The translations under genes were made by a program, and so were the position numbers. The notes under the pieces were generated by a model that ran no database searches, was not told the origin of the DNA, and saw only the letters and a program-made list of their open reading frames with translations. From Fratercula arctica (taxonomy: Eukaryota > Chordata > Aves > Charadriiformes > Alcidae), in contig CANTUZ010000003.1 of the NCBI GenBank assembly GCA_947846985.1, forward strand, positions 97,672,704 through 97,736,703: a stretch of DNA of 64,000 nucleotides, read 5' to 3'. Of the stretch, positions 1 to 11,129 are shown piece after piece; within the stretch, counting starts at the first letter, position 1, and each line of letters begins with the position of its first letter.

Positions 1-218
1 GAATATCTGTGGAAAAAAAAAATGTGTTGTTGAACTGGGAATTCTAGTTACCTAGCACCTTTAGTGATCAACCACTACACCTAGCACCTTTGCTAATGAA
101 ACATCAGTAGGCCTGGGAGGAAGCTCTGGGTTTAGGTTAGCAGAGCAATTTTAAATACATTTTAAAGCATTTCAGATGTGCACGTGCTCATGCATTGCTT
201 CTTTTACCAAGGTCTTAG

Positions 219-400
219 TATGGGCTAAACAACATCAACAGAGACTGGCAGGAGCTCTGGCTGGACTTATCGCTAACCAGGAATTGCTGGAAGCCTTGCT
301 GTCCTGGTTGCAGTGGGCAGAGACTACACTTACGGAAAAAGATAAAGAGGTTATCCCCCAGGAGATTGAGGAGGTTAAAGCACTTATAGCGGAACATCAG
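219..400 (+). CDS. DST: DST exon: terminal spectrin-repeat segment
   Basis: The exon begins after the acceptor ending ggtcttag at 218 and ends at the donor gtaagg at 401. It starts with two bases of a split codon and ends in phase 0. It encodes 60 full codons with the WAKQHQQRL start and the [12 protein letters not shown] helix, followed by [18 protein letters not shown]. The regularly spaced Trp and Leu residues and the acidic end fit an alpha-helical spectrin repeat at the C-terminal end of the dystonin rod, just before the EF-hands. The upstream exon is outside the window. The open frame extends artificially on both sides into intron, so the splice borders rather than the ATG define the feature. 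Confidence 0.93.
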
Positions 401-1182
401 GTAAGGCATGTTAAATGGCACATGTCCTGCACATTCCACAAATGGTGCTCGTGTCTTAGCTGGCCTTTGTAATCAAGTGTGAATCTCCTTAGCTATTTCC
501 TCTCCTAATAATCGAATCCCTTTGCAGATACTCAGTTGTGTGTTTTGTGTGTGTATGATGTGTGTGTAGTTTATTCAACTCAGAGGTGAAAAAAACAACC
601 AAACAAAAATTCAGTTCCATGTAGTTCTAAAAGCAAACCTACAACTCCTCATAGGAACAAGGATAATAATTAAAAAAACCTCCACATGAAATACATGATA
701 GTGTAACTGCCTTAGAACTAGAGTCACAGTGTGGCTTTACTGATTTAATTTAAAAAATATGTTTATGAAGTGCCAGAGGGAGCTGCTGATGCAGTGAATG
801 CTCATAGGCTTACCCCAGCTTACACACCAGAGCTGTCTCACTTCTCTTAACTGCAGTCTGGACAGCAAGGAACACCGGAGAACTCACAGTCAAAATTCTG
901 TTGTACATCACCTCACCATACACAGTTAATAAAGGAGTTTGACATACTGTTTTCCAGATTTAGCCTTCCTTTAACAGCCGGACCATAGTGGTCTTAAAAG
1001 CTTATACTAATGATTTTTCTTACCTGCAAAACTTTTATCTGCGTCTTTTTTTGTGTGTCTGGCATTATGAGAGTCTTTCCGTGCCATTCTTGTAACTTTG
1101 GTCTTTTGCTATTGTATATGTTTTTCATTCCTGTGGTCGCTTTTGTGTATTGTTAATTAAAACCACCTCTATCTGATTGCAG
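401..1182 (+). other. DST: DST intron (782 bp)
   Basis: This AT-rich intron runs from donor gtaagg at 401 to the acceptor AG at 1181-1182. It contains a short degenerate GT-rich tract at about 538-569. No coding exon, transposon or RNA gene was recognised. Confidence 0.85.
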
Positions 1183-1312
1183 ACATTCGTGGAGGAAATG
1201 ACCAGAAAACAACCTGATGTGGATAAAGTTACAAAGACCTATAAAAGAAAGGCACTTGAACCCACTCCAGTACAATCTCATATTCCTGTCCTTGATAAGG
1301 GGAGAGCAGGAA
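1183..1312 (+). CDS. DST: DST exon: end of spectrin rod and linker
   Basis: The acceptor is tctgattgcag (AG at 1181-1182) and the donor is gtaagt at 1313. The exon is 130 nt, enters in phase 0 and leaves one base of a split codon. It encodes [20 protein letters not shown] followed by a linker ending VLDKGRAG. The first half continues the spectrin-repeat helix of the previous exon, and the second half matches the remembered human dystonin linker closely. The exon joins to the next one as A|GA, giving Arg-Lys-Arg at the junction. Confidence 0.93.
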
Positions 1313-2112
1313 GTAAGTAATGAAATATTTCGGGACAGGTCACGCACACCATTGCTCTATCTCTAAAGATACCAGATTATTAATAGTCAAATAGGTTTGT
1401 TTAGCTTATAGTGAAACAGAGTGAAATTCTCTTCAATTTTTCTAATTATCTCTCATTTTTCATTGTGAGGAAATTTCTCATAGCAGACTTGTATTTTTCA
1501 ATTTTGTCCTATACTTCTTGAACACTTACTTTTAAAGCGTGCAGCCTTTCATGTGCTATTAAACTTCCAAGAATGTGCATGTGCTGAGTCTTTGCAAAGC
1601 TACCATTATCAGAAAGTGCGAACATCTTCTTTTAAATAAAGATGTAGAGACAAAATTTTGCTCTTACTGTCTATGAAATTATATGGATCCAATTAGAAAG
1701 CGTGTTCAGTGAAGTTGAATGGAAAGTGAATCATCAAGTGAGAAAATTGCTTTCTGTATTTTTAGATATACTTACCCATATACTTACTTTATACTTACCC
1801 ATACATGGAACCTGCTTCTACAATCAGGTTGTTTACTTTGCAACTCTGTGGGAGATTTGCAAAGATTTTATTTACCTGTGCAGTTTCACTACTGCAGCCA
1901 CTACACAAAGATACTTTAACCACCATGTGGTCCTTGCCCAGCAATGGTAAAAAAATAAAACAAAAAATCCCACTAGGTGCAGTCATATCAGGGTATGGGC
2001 TCATTATTTGGGACAGGAAGGAGTAGTTTTAGGAAGGTCAAGTACCCTTCACACGCATGTTTGTTTTGTTTGAACTGAGTGAGACTTAACATGTTTTGTC
2101 ATGTTTTAACAG
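1313..2112 (+). other. DST: DST intron (800 bp)
   Basis: AT-rich intron between the linker exon and the next exon. Nothing beyond the splice sites (gtaagt at 1313, AG at 2111-2112) was recognised. Several overlapping short open frames at 1702-2026 have no recognisable content. Confidence 0.85.
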
Positions 2113-2276
2113 GAAAGCGTTCCCCAACACCAGGCATGTATCTGTCAGCAGCCCAGGCGCAAATCGAAACCAAGAATCCACGGGCAAACCTTTTAGTTAG
2201 CAAATGGCAGCAAGTCTGGCTTCTGGCCTTGGAAAGAAGAAGAAAACTTAACGATGCTTTGGCCAGACTTGAAGAG
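2113..2276 (+). CDS. DST: DST exon: linker and helical segment before the EF-hands
   Basis: The acceptor is ttttaacag (AG at 2111-2112) and the donor is gtcaga at 2277, a slightly weak donor. The exon is 164 nt, starts two bases into a codon and ends in phase 0. It encodes a variable stretch ([16 protein letters not shown]), then the conserved [20 protein letters not shown] and [18 protein letters not shown]. The Trp-rich helical part is typical of the last spectrin-like helix before the spectraplakin EF-hand module. The variable first part differs most from the remembered human protein. Intron read-through stops at 2307-2309. Confidence 0.92.
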
Positions 2277-2582
2277 GTCAGAAAAGGAATATATTTACTT
2301 TATGCCTAATTTTGTTTACCCTGGATTAAATTATAAATACTGTAAACAACTTCCATATTTGTTGTATTATATTGTATGATACAGCTAACTGAAAACATTG
2401 TGATACACATGCTTTAAAAGCCATCATTCTCATTTTAAATATGAGAAGTCTTAAGATGTTTAAAATGTTTATGTATGCCCTCAAAGAACCAATTATTCAA
2501 AAGAACGCAGGTGGTGTCTCTGTCATTGATTTTCTAGGTTGATTGATTTCAACTGAAAAGGTTCTTTCTCTTTTTTATTAAG
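2277..2582 (+). other. DST: DST intron (306 bp)
   Basis: Short AT-rich intron from donor gtcaga at 2277 to the acceptor tttattaag at 2581-2582. Nothing else was seen. Confidence 0.85.
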
Positions 2583-2745
2583 CTGAGAGAATTTGCCAAC
2601 TTTGATTTTGATATTTGGAGGAAAAAATACATGCGATGGATGAACCATAAGAAGTCTCGTGTAATGGACTTCTTTAGGAGGATTGATAAAGATCAGGATG
2701 GAAAGATAACAAGGCAGGAATTTATCGATGGAATTCTTTCTTCAA
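2583..2745 (+). CDS. DST: DST exon: EF-hand 1
   Basis: The acceptor is ctcttttttattaag (AG at 2581-2582) and the donor is gtaagt at 2746. The exon is 163 nt, in phase 0, leaving one base over. It encodes [20 protein letters not shown], the helix VMDFFRRI and a canonical 12-residue calcium-binding loop, [12 protein letters not shown], at 2685-2720, followed by the exiting helix FIDGILSSK. Acidic residues at loop positions 1, 3, 5 and 12 with Gly at position 6 are all present, so calcium binding is plausible. In spectraplakins the EF-hand pair sits next to the GAS2 domain and is thought to modulate microtubule association. Confidence 0.96.
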
Positions 2746-4248
2746 GTAAGTTTTAAAATTAACTTACTGTTGAATTTGGAACAAACATCTTATGAAGTCT
2801 TATTGTCTATATAGTGTACCCTATGCAGTTTATTGTGCTAGAAGGCAACAAATTTCCCTTTTGAAGTCAATAACTATGATTAATTTCAACTATAATTGTT
2901 TTACTTTAAAATATTTCTGGTTTCTGGAAACTCTTTCTAGATCTTTTGCATTGTGAGTCAAATTACAAATGTTACATTTATATTATTGACTAATTAATAG
3001 TTTACTGGGCTCAGATAGTCATTTCTACAGTACACTAGCCACTTCAACAGTTACATTTCATTGATCAGTCAGAATAGTAAAACGTACCTTATAAAACCTA
3101 TAGACAATTTTCAAAATCAGTTCATTTGATCATATGATTCTTATCAAAGAACTTACATGGAATAGTTTCAATTATAGAAGGAAACCATCTAATTTCTGAA
3201 ACCAGTATTTCCATGAACCATGACCATGTTCATATACCTGTATAATGAGGATCAAAATGTCAAGCAATTAGACTAGGAAGGGACTGTTCCTAGCTTCCTG
3301 ATGGATTGGTATTCCTTAGGTATGCACAGTTGGTGATGACGTGAGCCTTCCACATCATGGCTGTATGCGATCACGTTTCCCTTTAGCCACTGACCAATAA
3401 TGGATAAGGGCCTACTTCTTCAAATAATCCTTTATCTTCAGATTATAGAGACTTTTGCTTTTGAGTAGTGAAGGGTCAGAATTGGGCTGCTTTTAGCATC
3501 TCATGTTAAAGCTACTCAGTAGGGGAATATTGTGGGTATATATTTTCCCCCTGCTTTAGGAAATGGAGTAATATAATCACTATATGTGAACATCGCTGTT
3601 TTTCATGTATTGACAGAAGTTGATGAAAAAAACCCTGATACCACCAAGAGGTTAAACAGTGTACTCATTTAACTCAGTTGGTATCAACTTGTTATAACTG
3701 CTGAGTAGTCATTATTTAATCCCTGTTCACCATCTTGAAATTTTCTTTGACCATTTCATAGAGAATCTCTGCGTGGGTTAATATTTTGCTGCTGTGAACT
3801 TCATCTAAAGAAGGATTTCACGAAACATCATGCATGTTTCTGCAGTGGGAAGGCCTTGCATTCCAGATTTAAATAGCAGTGAAATTCTTGCTTGACTTCT
3901 CCTCACTAACAATTTATCCTGTTAATCTGTGGTATTTTATGCACTTTGAAGGTCAAAATGTTAAAAAAAAATTACATATATCTTACAGTTTAATTCACAC
4001 CTTCACTTTTGTGTCTCTCTTCAAGCTACACTATGATATTCGTTCTAATCCAATATATAGTAACATTGGAGATCCAGATTGTTTTATCAGAAAGATTCCT
4101 TCACTCTTTTGAATGTCCTCGGGGTTTTTTTGATGAGCATTGTCTGTCACCTAGTGCCTAAAAACCTTTAAATATTTGTGATAAAGCCTTTCATTTTATT
4201 GGGATTGAAATGCTGAAAAACTTCACTTTTGTTGTCTTTGTCTTACAG
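2746..4248 (+). other. DST: DST intron between the EF-hand exons (1,503 bp)
   Basis: AT-rich intron from gtaagt at 2746 to cttacag at 4242-4248. It splits EF-hand 1 from EF-hand 2. I saw no exon-like or repeat-derived sequence. The 77-codon open frame at 3879-4112 has no recognisable features and is treated as chance. Confidence 0.85.
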
Positions 4249-4403
4249 AATTCCCAACAAGCCGACTTGAAATGAGTGCTGTTGCAGACATTTTTGATAG
4301 AGATGGTGATGGATATATTGACTATTACGAATTTGTAGCAGCTCTTCATCCAAACAAGGATGCATACAAGCCTCTCACAGATGCTGACAAAATTGAAGAT
4401 GAG
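4249..4403 (+). CDS. DST: DST exon: EF-hand 2 and start of GAS2 domain
   Basis: The acceptor is gtctttgtcttacag (AG at 4247-4248) and the donor is gtaaat at 4404. The exon is 155 nt, completes a split Lys codon and ends in phase 0. It encodes [15 protein letters not shown] and then a second canonical EF-hand loop, [12 protein letters not shown], at 4296-4331. This is followed by [20 protein letters not shown] and IEDE, the first residues of the GAS2 domain. All calcium-coordinating positions are intact. The sequence is nearly identical to the remembered human dystonin, as expected for this highly conserved module. Confidence 0.96.
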
Positions 4404-4568
4404 GTAAATTCTCTGCTTTCTTAGATTGCGCTCTGTTCAACTTGGATCATGTTCTTTAATAATTCATCTTATTTCCACTCCTATATAATTTGAAGTTTAC
4501 TGGTTACATGAATACTTAGAAAGGTGATATTAGCAGTAATGTAATCATCCAGTTGTGGTTTTTTGCAG

Positions 4569-4643
4569 GTTACAAGGCAGGTAGCTAAATGTAAATGTGC
4601 AAAACGATTTCAAGTGGAACAGATTGGGGATAACAAGTACAGG
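4569..4643 (+). CDS. DST: DST exon: GAS2 domain, Cys-rich part
   Basis: The acceptor is tttttgcag (AG at 4567-4568) and the donor is gtaagt at 4644. The exon is exactly 75 nt (25 codons), phase 0 on both sides. It encodes [20 protein letters not shown] and DNKYR. The CKC motif with its flanking basic residues is a hallmark of the GAS2/GAR domain, which binds and stabilises microtubules and in GAS2-family proteins coordinates zinc through conserved Cys/His residues. The exon is phase-neutral, but skipping it would break the fold, so constitutive inclusion is expected. Confidence 0.95.
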
Positions 4644-5515
4644 GTAAGTCTTCTAAGGACCTTCTTGGTTCTTTCAGATTAAAGATTCGTTGTATGGTTA
4701 TGCAAGGAATTAGGCTATATTAATTCACAGGAATTTTGTATGACAATTACATGTTTTCTTACTTTAAGCTTGTCTAAATTTTATGATTTTTTTCTTGTTA
4801 GAACATACAAGCTAAAAATATAGGAAAATGCTCCTGCTTGTATTTATTTTTGCTGAAACTAATGAAAATTTTCAATATATAGTAATTTTTAAAAGCTAAC
4901 TGCATGCATACGTACATATGCACATGCATACATACATACAACAGCTCCTTAAAAGCCAGTATTTTTTCCTAGATACCCGAAATGTTTAAACTGTTGCTGG
5001 TTTTCTATTAGTTTTGTAAAAACAGTGATATTTTCCTATGGTATTATGTTGTACTTTAAAAATCTTTTAACAAAGTGTATTCAGTCGCTTTTATCCTCCC
5101 TTGTCATTTTATGGGAGCACACTGTTCCTTCTGAAGAAGTTCAAGAAATGTGTTAGATATCTGCAGAATGCTTTTAGATCACAGAAAAATAAATATCACA
5201 TTGTAGAGAAAGATCTGCTACCCCTAGATTCAATAACCAGAACAATTTCAGAGGAAATATGCGATATTTGGCTAAGAGAGTTTACTAAATACTTGTAGAT
5301 GATTTTAAAAGATCACAAAAACAGCAATGGGAAGGAAACAAAGGCCTTGAATATTTTCCAATATTCAATCTCTGGATGGCTAGCTACCTGCTCGTTTCTG
5401 AAGTAGATACTTTATTTAGAATGTCTAATGTGTTAGTTTGCATGTGTTCTAGAGTCATATAGAGAATTTCCTGTAAACTAATCGTGTCTTTCTTCCATTT
5501 TTCATTTCTTATCAG
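4644..5515 (+). other. DST: DST intron upstream of the microexon (872 bp)
   Basis: AT-rich intron ending in the long pyrimidine tract and acceptor at 5514-5515. It contains a purine/pyrimidine-alternating stretch rich in CATA/TGCA steps at about 4900-4942. TGCATG hexamers, the RBFOX recognition element, occur at 4901-4906 and 5439-5444. The second lies about 75 nt upstream of the microexon. Confidence 0.8.
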
Positions 5516-5533
5516 TTCTTCCTGGGAAATCAG
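5516..5533 (+). CDS. DST: DST 18-nt microexon in the GAS2 domain
   Basis: A six-codon exon encoding FFLGNQ is bounded by the acceptor atttcttatcag (AG at 5514-5515) and the donor gtataa at 5534, phase 0 on both sides. Without it the neighbouring exons would still join in frame as KYR|FGDSQQ, but the GAS2 domain would lose a conserved strand. The remembered human protein reads continuously through [13 protein letters not shown]. The exon is too short for ordinary ORF finding and was identified from the protein gap plus the splice sites. A 24-base C tract begins 49 bases after the exon, and an RBFOX-type TGCATG lies upstream. Confidence 0.92.
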
Positions 5534-8500
5534 GTATAAACCAGTGGAATGTGTCATGAAGTTTCTTTTTTTTTCGTCTCTCCCCCCCCCCCCCCCCCCC
5601 CCCCCTCCTTTTTTTCTAACGCATAGTGATTTAAGCTTGCAATGGTCAGTCTTGTTGCCATCCTTTCATCTTCAGCTAATTCATTGCTGGTCAGCTGTGG
5701 TATTTCTTTAAATGCTATGGAACATTGTCTCAGGATCCCTCCCCTTCAGTCCCTTACCTGCTTTCTTTGGCCATTAAGGAGATTACTTTTGAAGGAACCA
5801 GATAATGTTCATCAGCAATTCCCATGGTAAAAAAATCTTGAGCATTTAAACTGCAATTTTAGAATTACTGTTATTTTATCAGTTTTCAGTTTTACAGCAG
5901 AATGCTTCAAAATTGTGTTGCATTTTTTAAGCTATCAAATTAAAGGCTAATCACAGTAAACACAGATCCTAGTCTCATATCAATTATTTATTGCATATTA
6001 GGCAATAAAAATTCAGAAAATTAAAAATCCGTGGGTAGTCAAGCAGCCTGATTAAGAACCTAGCCGATTGTTGGTATTTTATATACTAACATGGTGAATC
6101 ATTAAATACATATTTTGGGAATAGGCAAATTAAACTTGCTGTTCCAGTTTAGACTGTTCCCTGTCCCAAAGTGTTTTCAAAGGAGCTATGGCAGGTCTAT
6201 AATGTATTGGAGCTGTGTTTAAGAATACTTTTTGTCAGCTGTGTCATCAGTGAGTGGTACAGGGAGGATATGCTAATCAGTGCTCACTTACTCCTGTGGT
6301 ACATACTGATACACAGCTTCTTAAATTGTTAAATCATGTTCTTCTTTAATTGTTAAATTCCCTGGTAAGAATGGAAATGCTTTACACAAACCGGATACCA
6401 TTAGTATCTTATTAATGCTCTTATAAAGGCAATAGTATGTATAATCCATTCTGGAAATGCTAGTGTTAACAGCATCAGCCATTTTAAATCTAGAGATGTT
6501 GAAAAAGTAGATGCATTCTTACTTACTGGCAAAGTCTGTTGAAGTATAGAAGAAAGCACAAAGAGTAGTGGATAATCTTAACACATGCCTGAAGCAATAT
6601 ATCTAAGTAATAATTTAAAATGTTTTCCACATATCTATAATAAGCCTCTATTTGAAAAAGACTATTTGAATTTATGTTAATCCCCTTATCTGACATCTGT
6701 ACTTCCAGATCTGGGAAAAATACAGCATTTTTTGAGAGCGTCTAACTCTTACTGGTGCAGAACAGCATCATAGTAAAAATCACCTACAGCAAGTTGGCTG
6801 AGGCTTCTCTAGTGACAGTGATTTATATGGCTATTGTCAAGAACAGGTCTTTTTGTAGCTTAAACTAGACTTCCTTTACATTTTTATTCCAGTGTTTTTA
6901 CCTCTGATTATTTGAAACAACGATAAATACTGTTTAAGGAAAGTTGGTATCTGGGCTATTTTAAGAAGGAAATGGACTGAGTTACCATTAGGAAAAATGC
7001 CTTCATAGATACCTGTGTTATTTTCCAGGAACCCCACTGCCTGAATTAACCACAGCCTAGGTGGGCAGTTTCCAAAGGATACTGTGTCTGACCATTCGTA
7101 TAGTTGCCTGATGGAGTCTAGCTTGAAGAATTAAGCTGGGATGGGGGAAAAAGTAAAGTAAAGAAAAAAGATAGTATCTTTAGAACCTCTAGAAAAAATT
7201 CTCTATAGAAACAAGCCAATGAAAATAAACAGCATCAATTTGGATGCCGTTTCTTTTATTAACTTTGATCTACATACGTAAAATGGTTCTTTGTTCAGCA
7301 CATATTGAATGCATTATTAAAAAGCCCTTAAAACTAATGCTCATGTGAATGTTCTTATTTATAACAAAAAATTATTATTGAATTAAGCAGCAAGCTTTGC
7401 TTTTGTTTGGTTCCTAAAAGTAATTATCCTTTAAACTTATTCTCTCTTCTTGGCTTAAGTAGTACCAAACAACTAAAGTCATTTAACAAGTAGGGAGCAC
7501 GTTTGTGTGGTTTGCATTTAAAGCATCCCCTCACTGGAGCAAGTAGGTACAGTTGAACTATGGCCAGCCTTCTCCAAGGGTCAAAGATTGTCCCGAAGAG
7601 GTGTATTTGGCTCCCATTGGTTTCAGTGAGTGTTCCGCATGTTTGCGTGTGAAAACACTTACACTTGGCCTGATGATCTGCTATCAAAATAAATATTTTA
7701 GTGACTTTGTCTAAAAAGTACTGAATTCTTCTGGTTAATTTTCATGAGATAATGGGGTCAACGTTTTGGTCGTGTTTTCTTTGATCCGGATTTGAATGGA
7801 GATAATGCATACTGAGTTTGTTATACAGGTTTCAAGAGCAAAGCACACGTTAGGCCTGTCCATCAGCCCAAAGGAAGAATGGGCTAGTACAAAAATTTGT
7901 ATGAAACAGGTTTTTGTGCATATCTGAATTGTGAAGAACCTTGACGTGACAAACAGCTTATAGCAAAGGAAAATAATTACAGCTATCTATCATTCATTGT
8001 TTTTTTAATATTCCCTTCTCCACATGCGCCTCGCTATAGGTGAGCAGTGTCAACGCTACACCTGAAAATATCCCTATAAATGAATCAGTTGATAGAAGCG
8101 TGCAACACTCGTTGCACAGTTATTTTCCAACCTGCATACTGATCTTCTAAAGCGATGCTGCTTTCCTTTCAGCTGGTATCACTAAAATCTAGGCTGCTGC
8201 AGAAGAGAGTTTTTCTTAAGATTTTAGTGGTGAAATAATGTAAATAGGTCGTCATTATTTTGCACAAATGCACATCGTAACCAATTAAATAATGTGTTAC
8301 TAATTTTGCTTCCTTTATGAGCTCAGACATTTCAGAATCAAGGATAAAATTAAACCTGAGATTCTTTCTTACCATCCTGCCATCTTCTTTGGATTAATGC
8401 AACAGTATCTGATTTGAAATCTTAACCGCTTTAATAATCTGCATAAATAAATCTGATTTTTTAGCATTTACTAATAATTAAATATCAAAATAAACTTTTT

Positions 8501-8584
8501 GAAGTGTCTGATTCTTAACCTATCAGCGTTGAACTGCATCTCAGTGACTGAGAACCTGAGACTGTTGTTTGGTTCTTATTGCAG
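5534..8584 (+). other. DST: DST intron downstream of the microexon (3,051 bp)
   Basis: Large AT-rich intron from gtataa at 5534 to cttattgcag at 8583-8584. It holds the C24 tract near its start. No exon, transposon or RNA gene was otherwise recognised. The minus-strand open frame at 7424-7687 shows no family features. Confidence 0.8.
5582..5605 (+). repeat. Poly-C tract (C24)
   Basis: An uninterrupted run of about 24 C lies between T-rich stretches, giving a pyrimidine-only block of about 50 nt just downstream of the microexon donor. On the minus strand it is a G24 run able to form quadruplexes. The length may vary between individuals and may be misassembled. Confidence 0.9.
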
Positions 8585-8702
8585 TTTGGTGACTCTCAGC
8601 AACTGCGCCTTGTTCGTATCCTAAGAAGTACAGTCATGGTTCGTGTTGGAGGTGGCTGGATGGCACTCGATGAGTTCTTAGTGAAAAACGATCCTTGCAG
8701 GG
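8585..8702 (+). CDS. DST: DST exon: C-terminal half of GAS2 domain
   Basis: The acceptor is ttcttattgcag (AG at 8583-8584) and the donor is gtatgt at 8703. The exon is 118 nt, phase 0 in, one base over at the end. It encodes [20 protein letters not shown] and [19 protein letters not shown]. The GGGW and ALDEFL motifs close the GAS2 fold. The dangling G can join either to TT of the next exon (Val-His-His-His) or to CT of the exon at 11898 (Ala-Lys-Gly-Arg), so both junctions preserve the frame. Confidence 0.96.
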
Positions 8703-11060
8703 GTATGTAACACCACTGTTAAAATGGACATGCAGATAACTATTTGGATATAGTTGCTGTTTGTTGTCTCAAGATGGAGACTGAATTGTATAAAACACCA
8801 GTTCTGTAAACATCATCTCACTAAATGTCACGTAGTGATCTGTTTTGTAAAATTTAAATCCCATGGTTAAGATCCCGTTCACTTGCACCGATTTGTAGAA
8901 TAACTGTGGTGTCTTCTGCGCAGTTCTTCCAGCGTTAGAGTGGTGTAATTAAGAATTGAACTTAGCCCAGATAGAGTTTATGGCGTGTAAGCTGCTTGTA
9001 TGACTTGGCAGAAATAGCACACAGAAATGTCCAATAAAACCTTCTCGGCAAGAGAGAAGTTTTAAGGCAATAAATCAAAATAAGGCAATTGAATCGAAGA
9101 GTAACAACAGCAAGACAAAACCAAAAATCTCTGGCCAGTGGCCGCACCCAGGCTTTCAGGCTCTGTCTGTGTAGCCCTGTCTATTCTTTGGCCTCCTCCC
9201 CAGAACCACTTTGCAGAGCCCTGAGCCTTGTACATACAAGTGGGAAATGCTCTGGCCAGGAGGACTTTGTGCTCTGGGGAAGCAGGGAGCGCTCTATGAC
9301 CGTGCCCTCCAGGGCTTTGTATCAAGTGCATTGTTTTATCAGTACACAGCAACGTAATGACATCTTAGTTTGTCAGAAAGCCTACTTCTGTAGTGGGAAA
9401 GAATGCTCTGTCTGGCACCCTTCTTGGAGGAACAGTTGGAGATAGGAAAGAAGCCATTTGTGAAGGGAGCAGGAAAGATGCAAATCAAATAATAGCCAGA
9501 GTAGTAAAACTGCAGAAAGTATAATAATGACTGCATTCAGAGTGAGCTGACACTCTGCAACTAAGTAATTCTGTTCTTTTAACTAGCAGTATTAAGTTTA
9601 CTGCATTTTTACCTCCCAGGAGTTCTGTAGAATCATAATCAATATTGTAATAGCGCGAGAACAGCACAGCGGAGTTCAGGAGAGGCAAGTGAAGACAGAC
9701 ATCAGCTGTCCTGTAGATCTTACCCCGGTGTCAGCTATCTCACATAGCTTCTACTTTGGGACCAAGGTTTCTAAACAGTTTGGTACAGACCTTGAGAGGG
9801 TGTCGAGCTTATATTTGTAGCAGTTGTCATGCTAAGTCAAGGATGTTAAATCCAAAAAGGAGCTACCACAAAACCTCGTAAGGGCTAACGGTGTGACACT
9901 AAGGCCTAGAAACCTTTGTCAACAGGCTTAAAAGGTACACATAAAACTTCTTACCATAGTATCCTAAAAGAGCTGTCATAATCTTGTGATGATATCTCTG
10001 AGTTTTTCACCAGTGTAAAAAAAGTCCTTTTGCTTGCTAACATATTGCATATATTGTTTAGTAAGGAAATGTAACAGTAATGTTACTTTATTGGTGTTGG
10101 GCCACAGGTCTAACTGAAATTCAGCACCTGATTCTGTACCTGCTACTATAGGAAAGTCATTTATGCCTGCAGAGCCATCCTTACTTTATAGCTTTCTACT
10201 CCTGTTCCTCCAAAGTGCACGGTAGTGGAAAATGAAATGTGCCTCAAAATATCTGACTTCGTTGAAGGGTTAACTTGGTTAGTTTTGATGTATCCTGAAC
10301 ATTTTTCTCAAGCCTGTTGACAGGTAGACTGTTGCAATTCCTACTTGGGTTGACACAATACTTAATAACCATCTGATTAATTTATTGGAATTCCTTATTA
10401 CTGTCCTCAGATTAAGAGTCCTTTGGAACTTTATCCCCTCTTCTTTAATAGACCTTGTATCCTCTATATCTCTACAGTATTTTCTGTAGTACTTTATCCC
10501 TTTTTCACAGGAAATACATGAGCAGATGAGTAAGTGAACACAGTGGGTCTAAAGGAATACCGATCTCTATAAAATCACCCAGACGCCAGGCGTTGCGCAT
10601 TGGTACCTAATCCTGGTCTTGTTGAAGCCAGTGATGCAGAGTAGTCAGTGATGGCAGTGGTGCAGGTTCAGTCTTTCCCTTAAGCAAATCTGTATTTCCA
10701 CCAAGGGCTTCTCATGTATTCAGAGAAATCACGTTTCAAAGTACTATTGTTGTAAACAGCTTTAAAAGTACTGGACCCAGTTATTTAAAATAATTTGAGC
10801 TTATATTACTTCTTTATGTCAGCAGATAAATAGCATTACACAAGTATACTTGGGACTGCAGCTGAGTCTATCCAAGCACTATTTCCTTTTTGCCTAGGAG
10901 ACCTTTGAGACCTCAGAGCACTTAGAAACAGCTTTTGCTCTGAGTCCTGTCTTTTGGCCTGGTGCTCTGAGTCTCTTGCATATGCAGCTGCTGTACTTAA
11001 TTTCTTCTCCTGCTAACGATTTTCTTTAATGTGACCCATGTCCTGTGTCATTTTTTCTAG
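8703..11060 (+). other. DST: DST intron (2,358 bp)
   Basis: Intron from gtatgt at 8703 to ttttttctag at 11059-11060. It includes a patch less AT-rich than its surroundings at about 9,120-9,340, where overlapping open frames run on both strands (9089-9445 plus, 9062-9352 minus). None resembles a known protein and splice-site context is lacking, so I call no gene there. Confidence 0.8.
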
Positions 11061-11129
11061 TTCATCATCACGGGAGTAAAATGTTACGTTCGGAATCAAA
11101 CTCTTCAATTACCACTCAGCCTACTATAG
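11061..11129 (+). CDS. DST: DST cassette exon (69 nt) after the GAS2 domain
   Basis: The acceptor is cattttttctag (AG at 11059-11060) and the donor is gttggc at 11130, a non-consensus donor that suggests weak inclusion. The 69-nt exon is symmetric in phase and encodes [19 protein letters not shown] followed by PTI. The remembered human dystonin has a closely similar insert in one isoform. Skipping joins the GAS2 exon directly to the exon at 11898 as CR-AKGRTN, the arrangement also seen in MACF1. Its Ser-rich sequence could be a phosphorylation target, but that is inference. Confidence 0.9.
   Translation, partial: FIITGVKCYVRNQTLQLPLSLL

Noticed and set aside
9089..9445. 118-codon open frame inside a DST intron
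   Set aside because: No family features, an overlapping frame on the opposite strand, and no splice sites linking it to DST.
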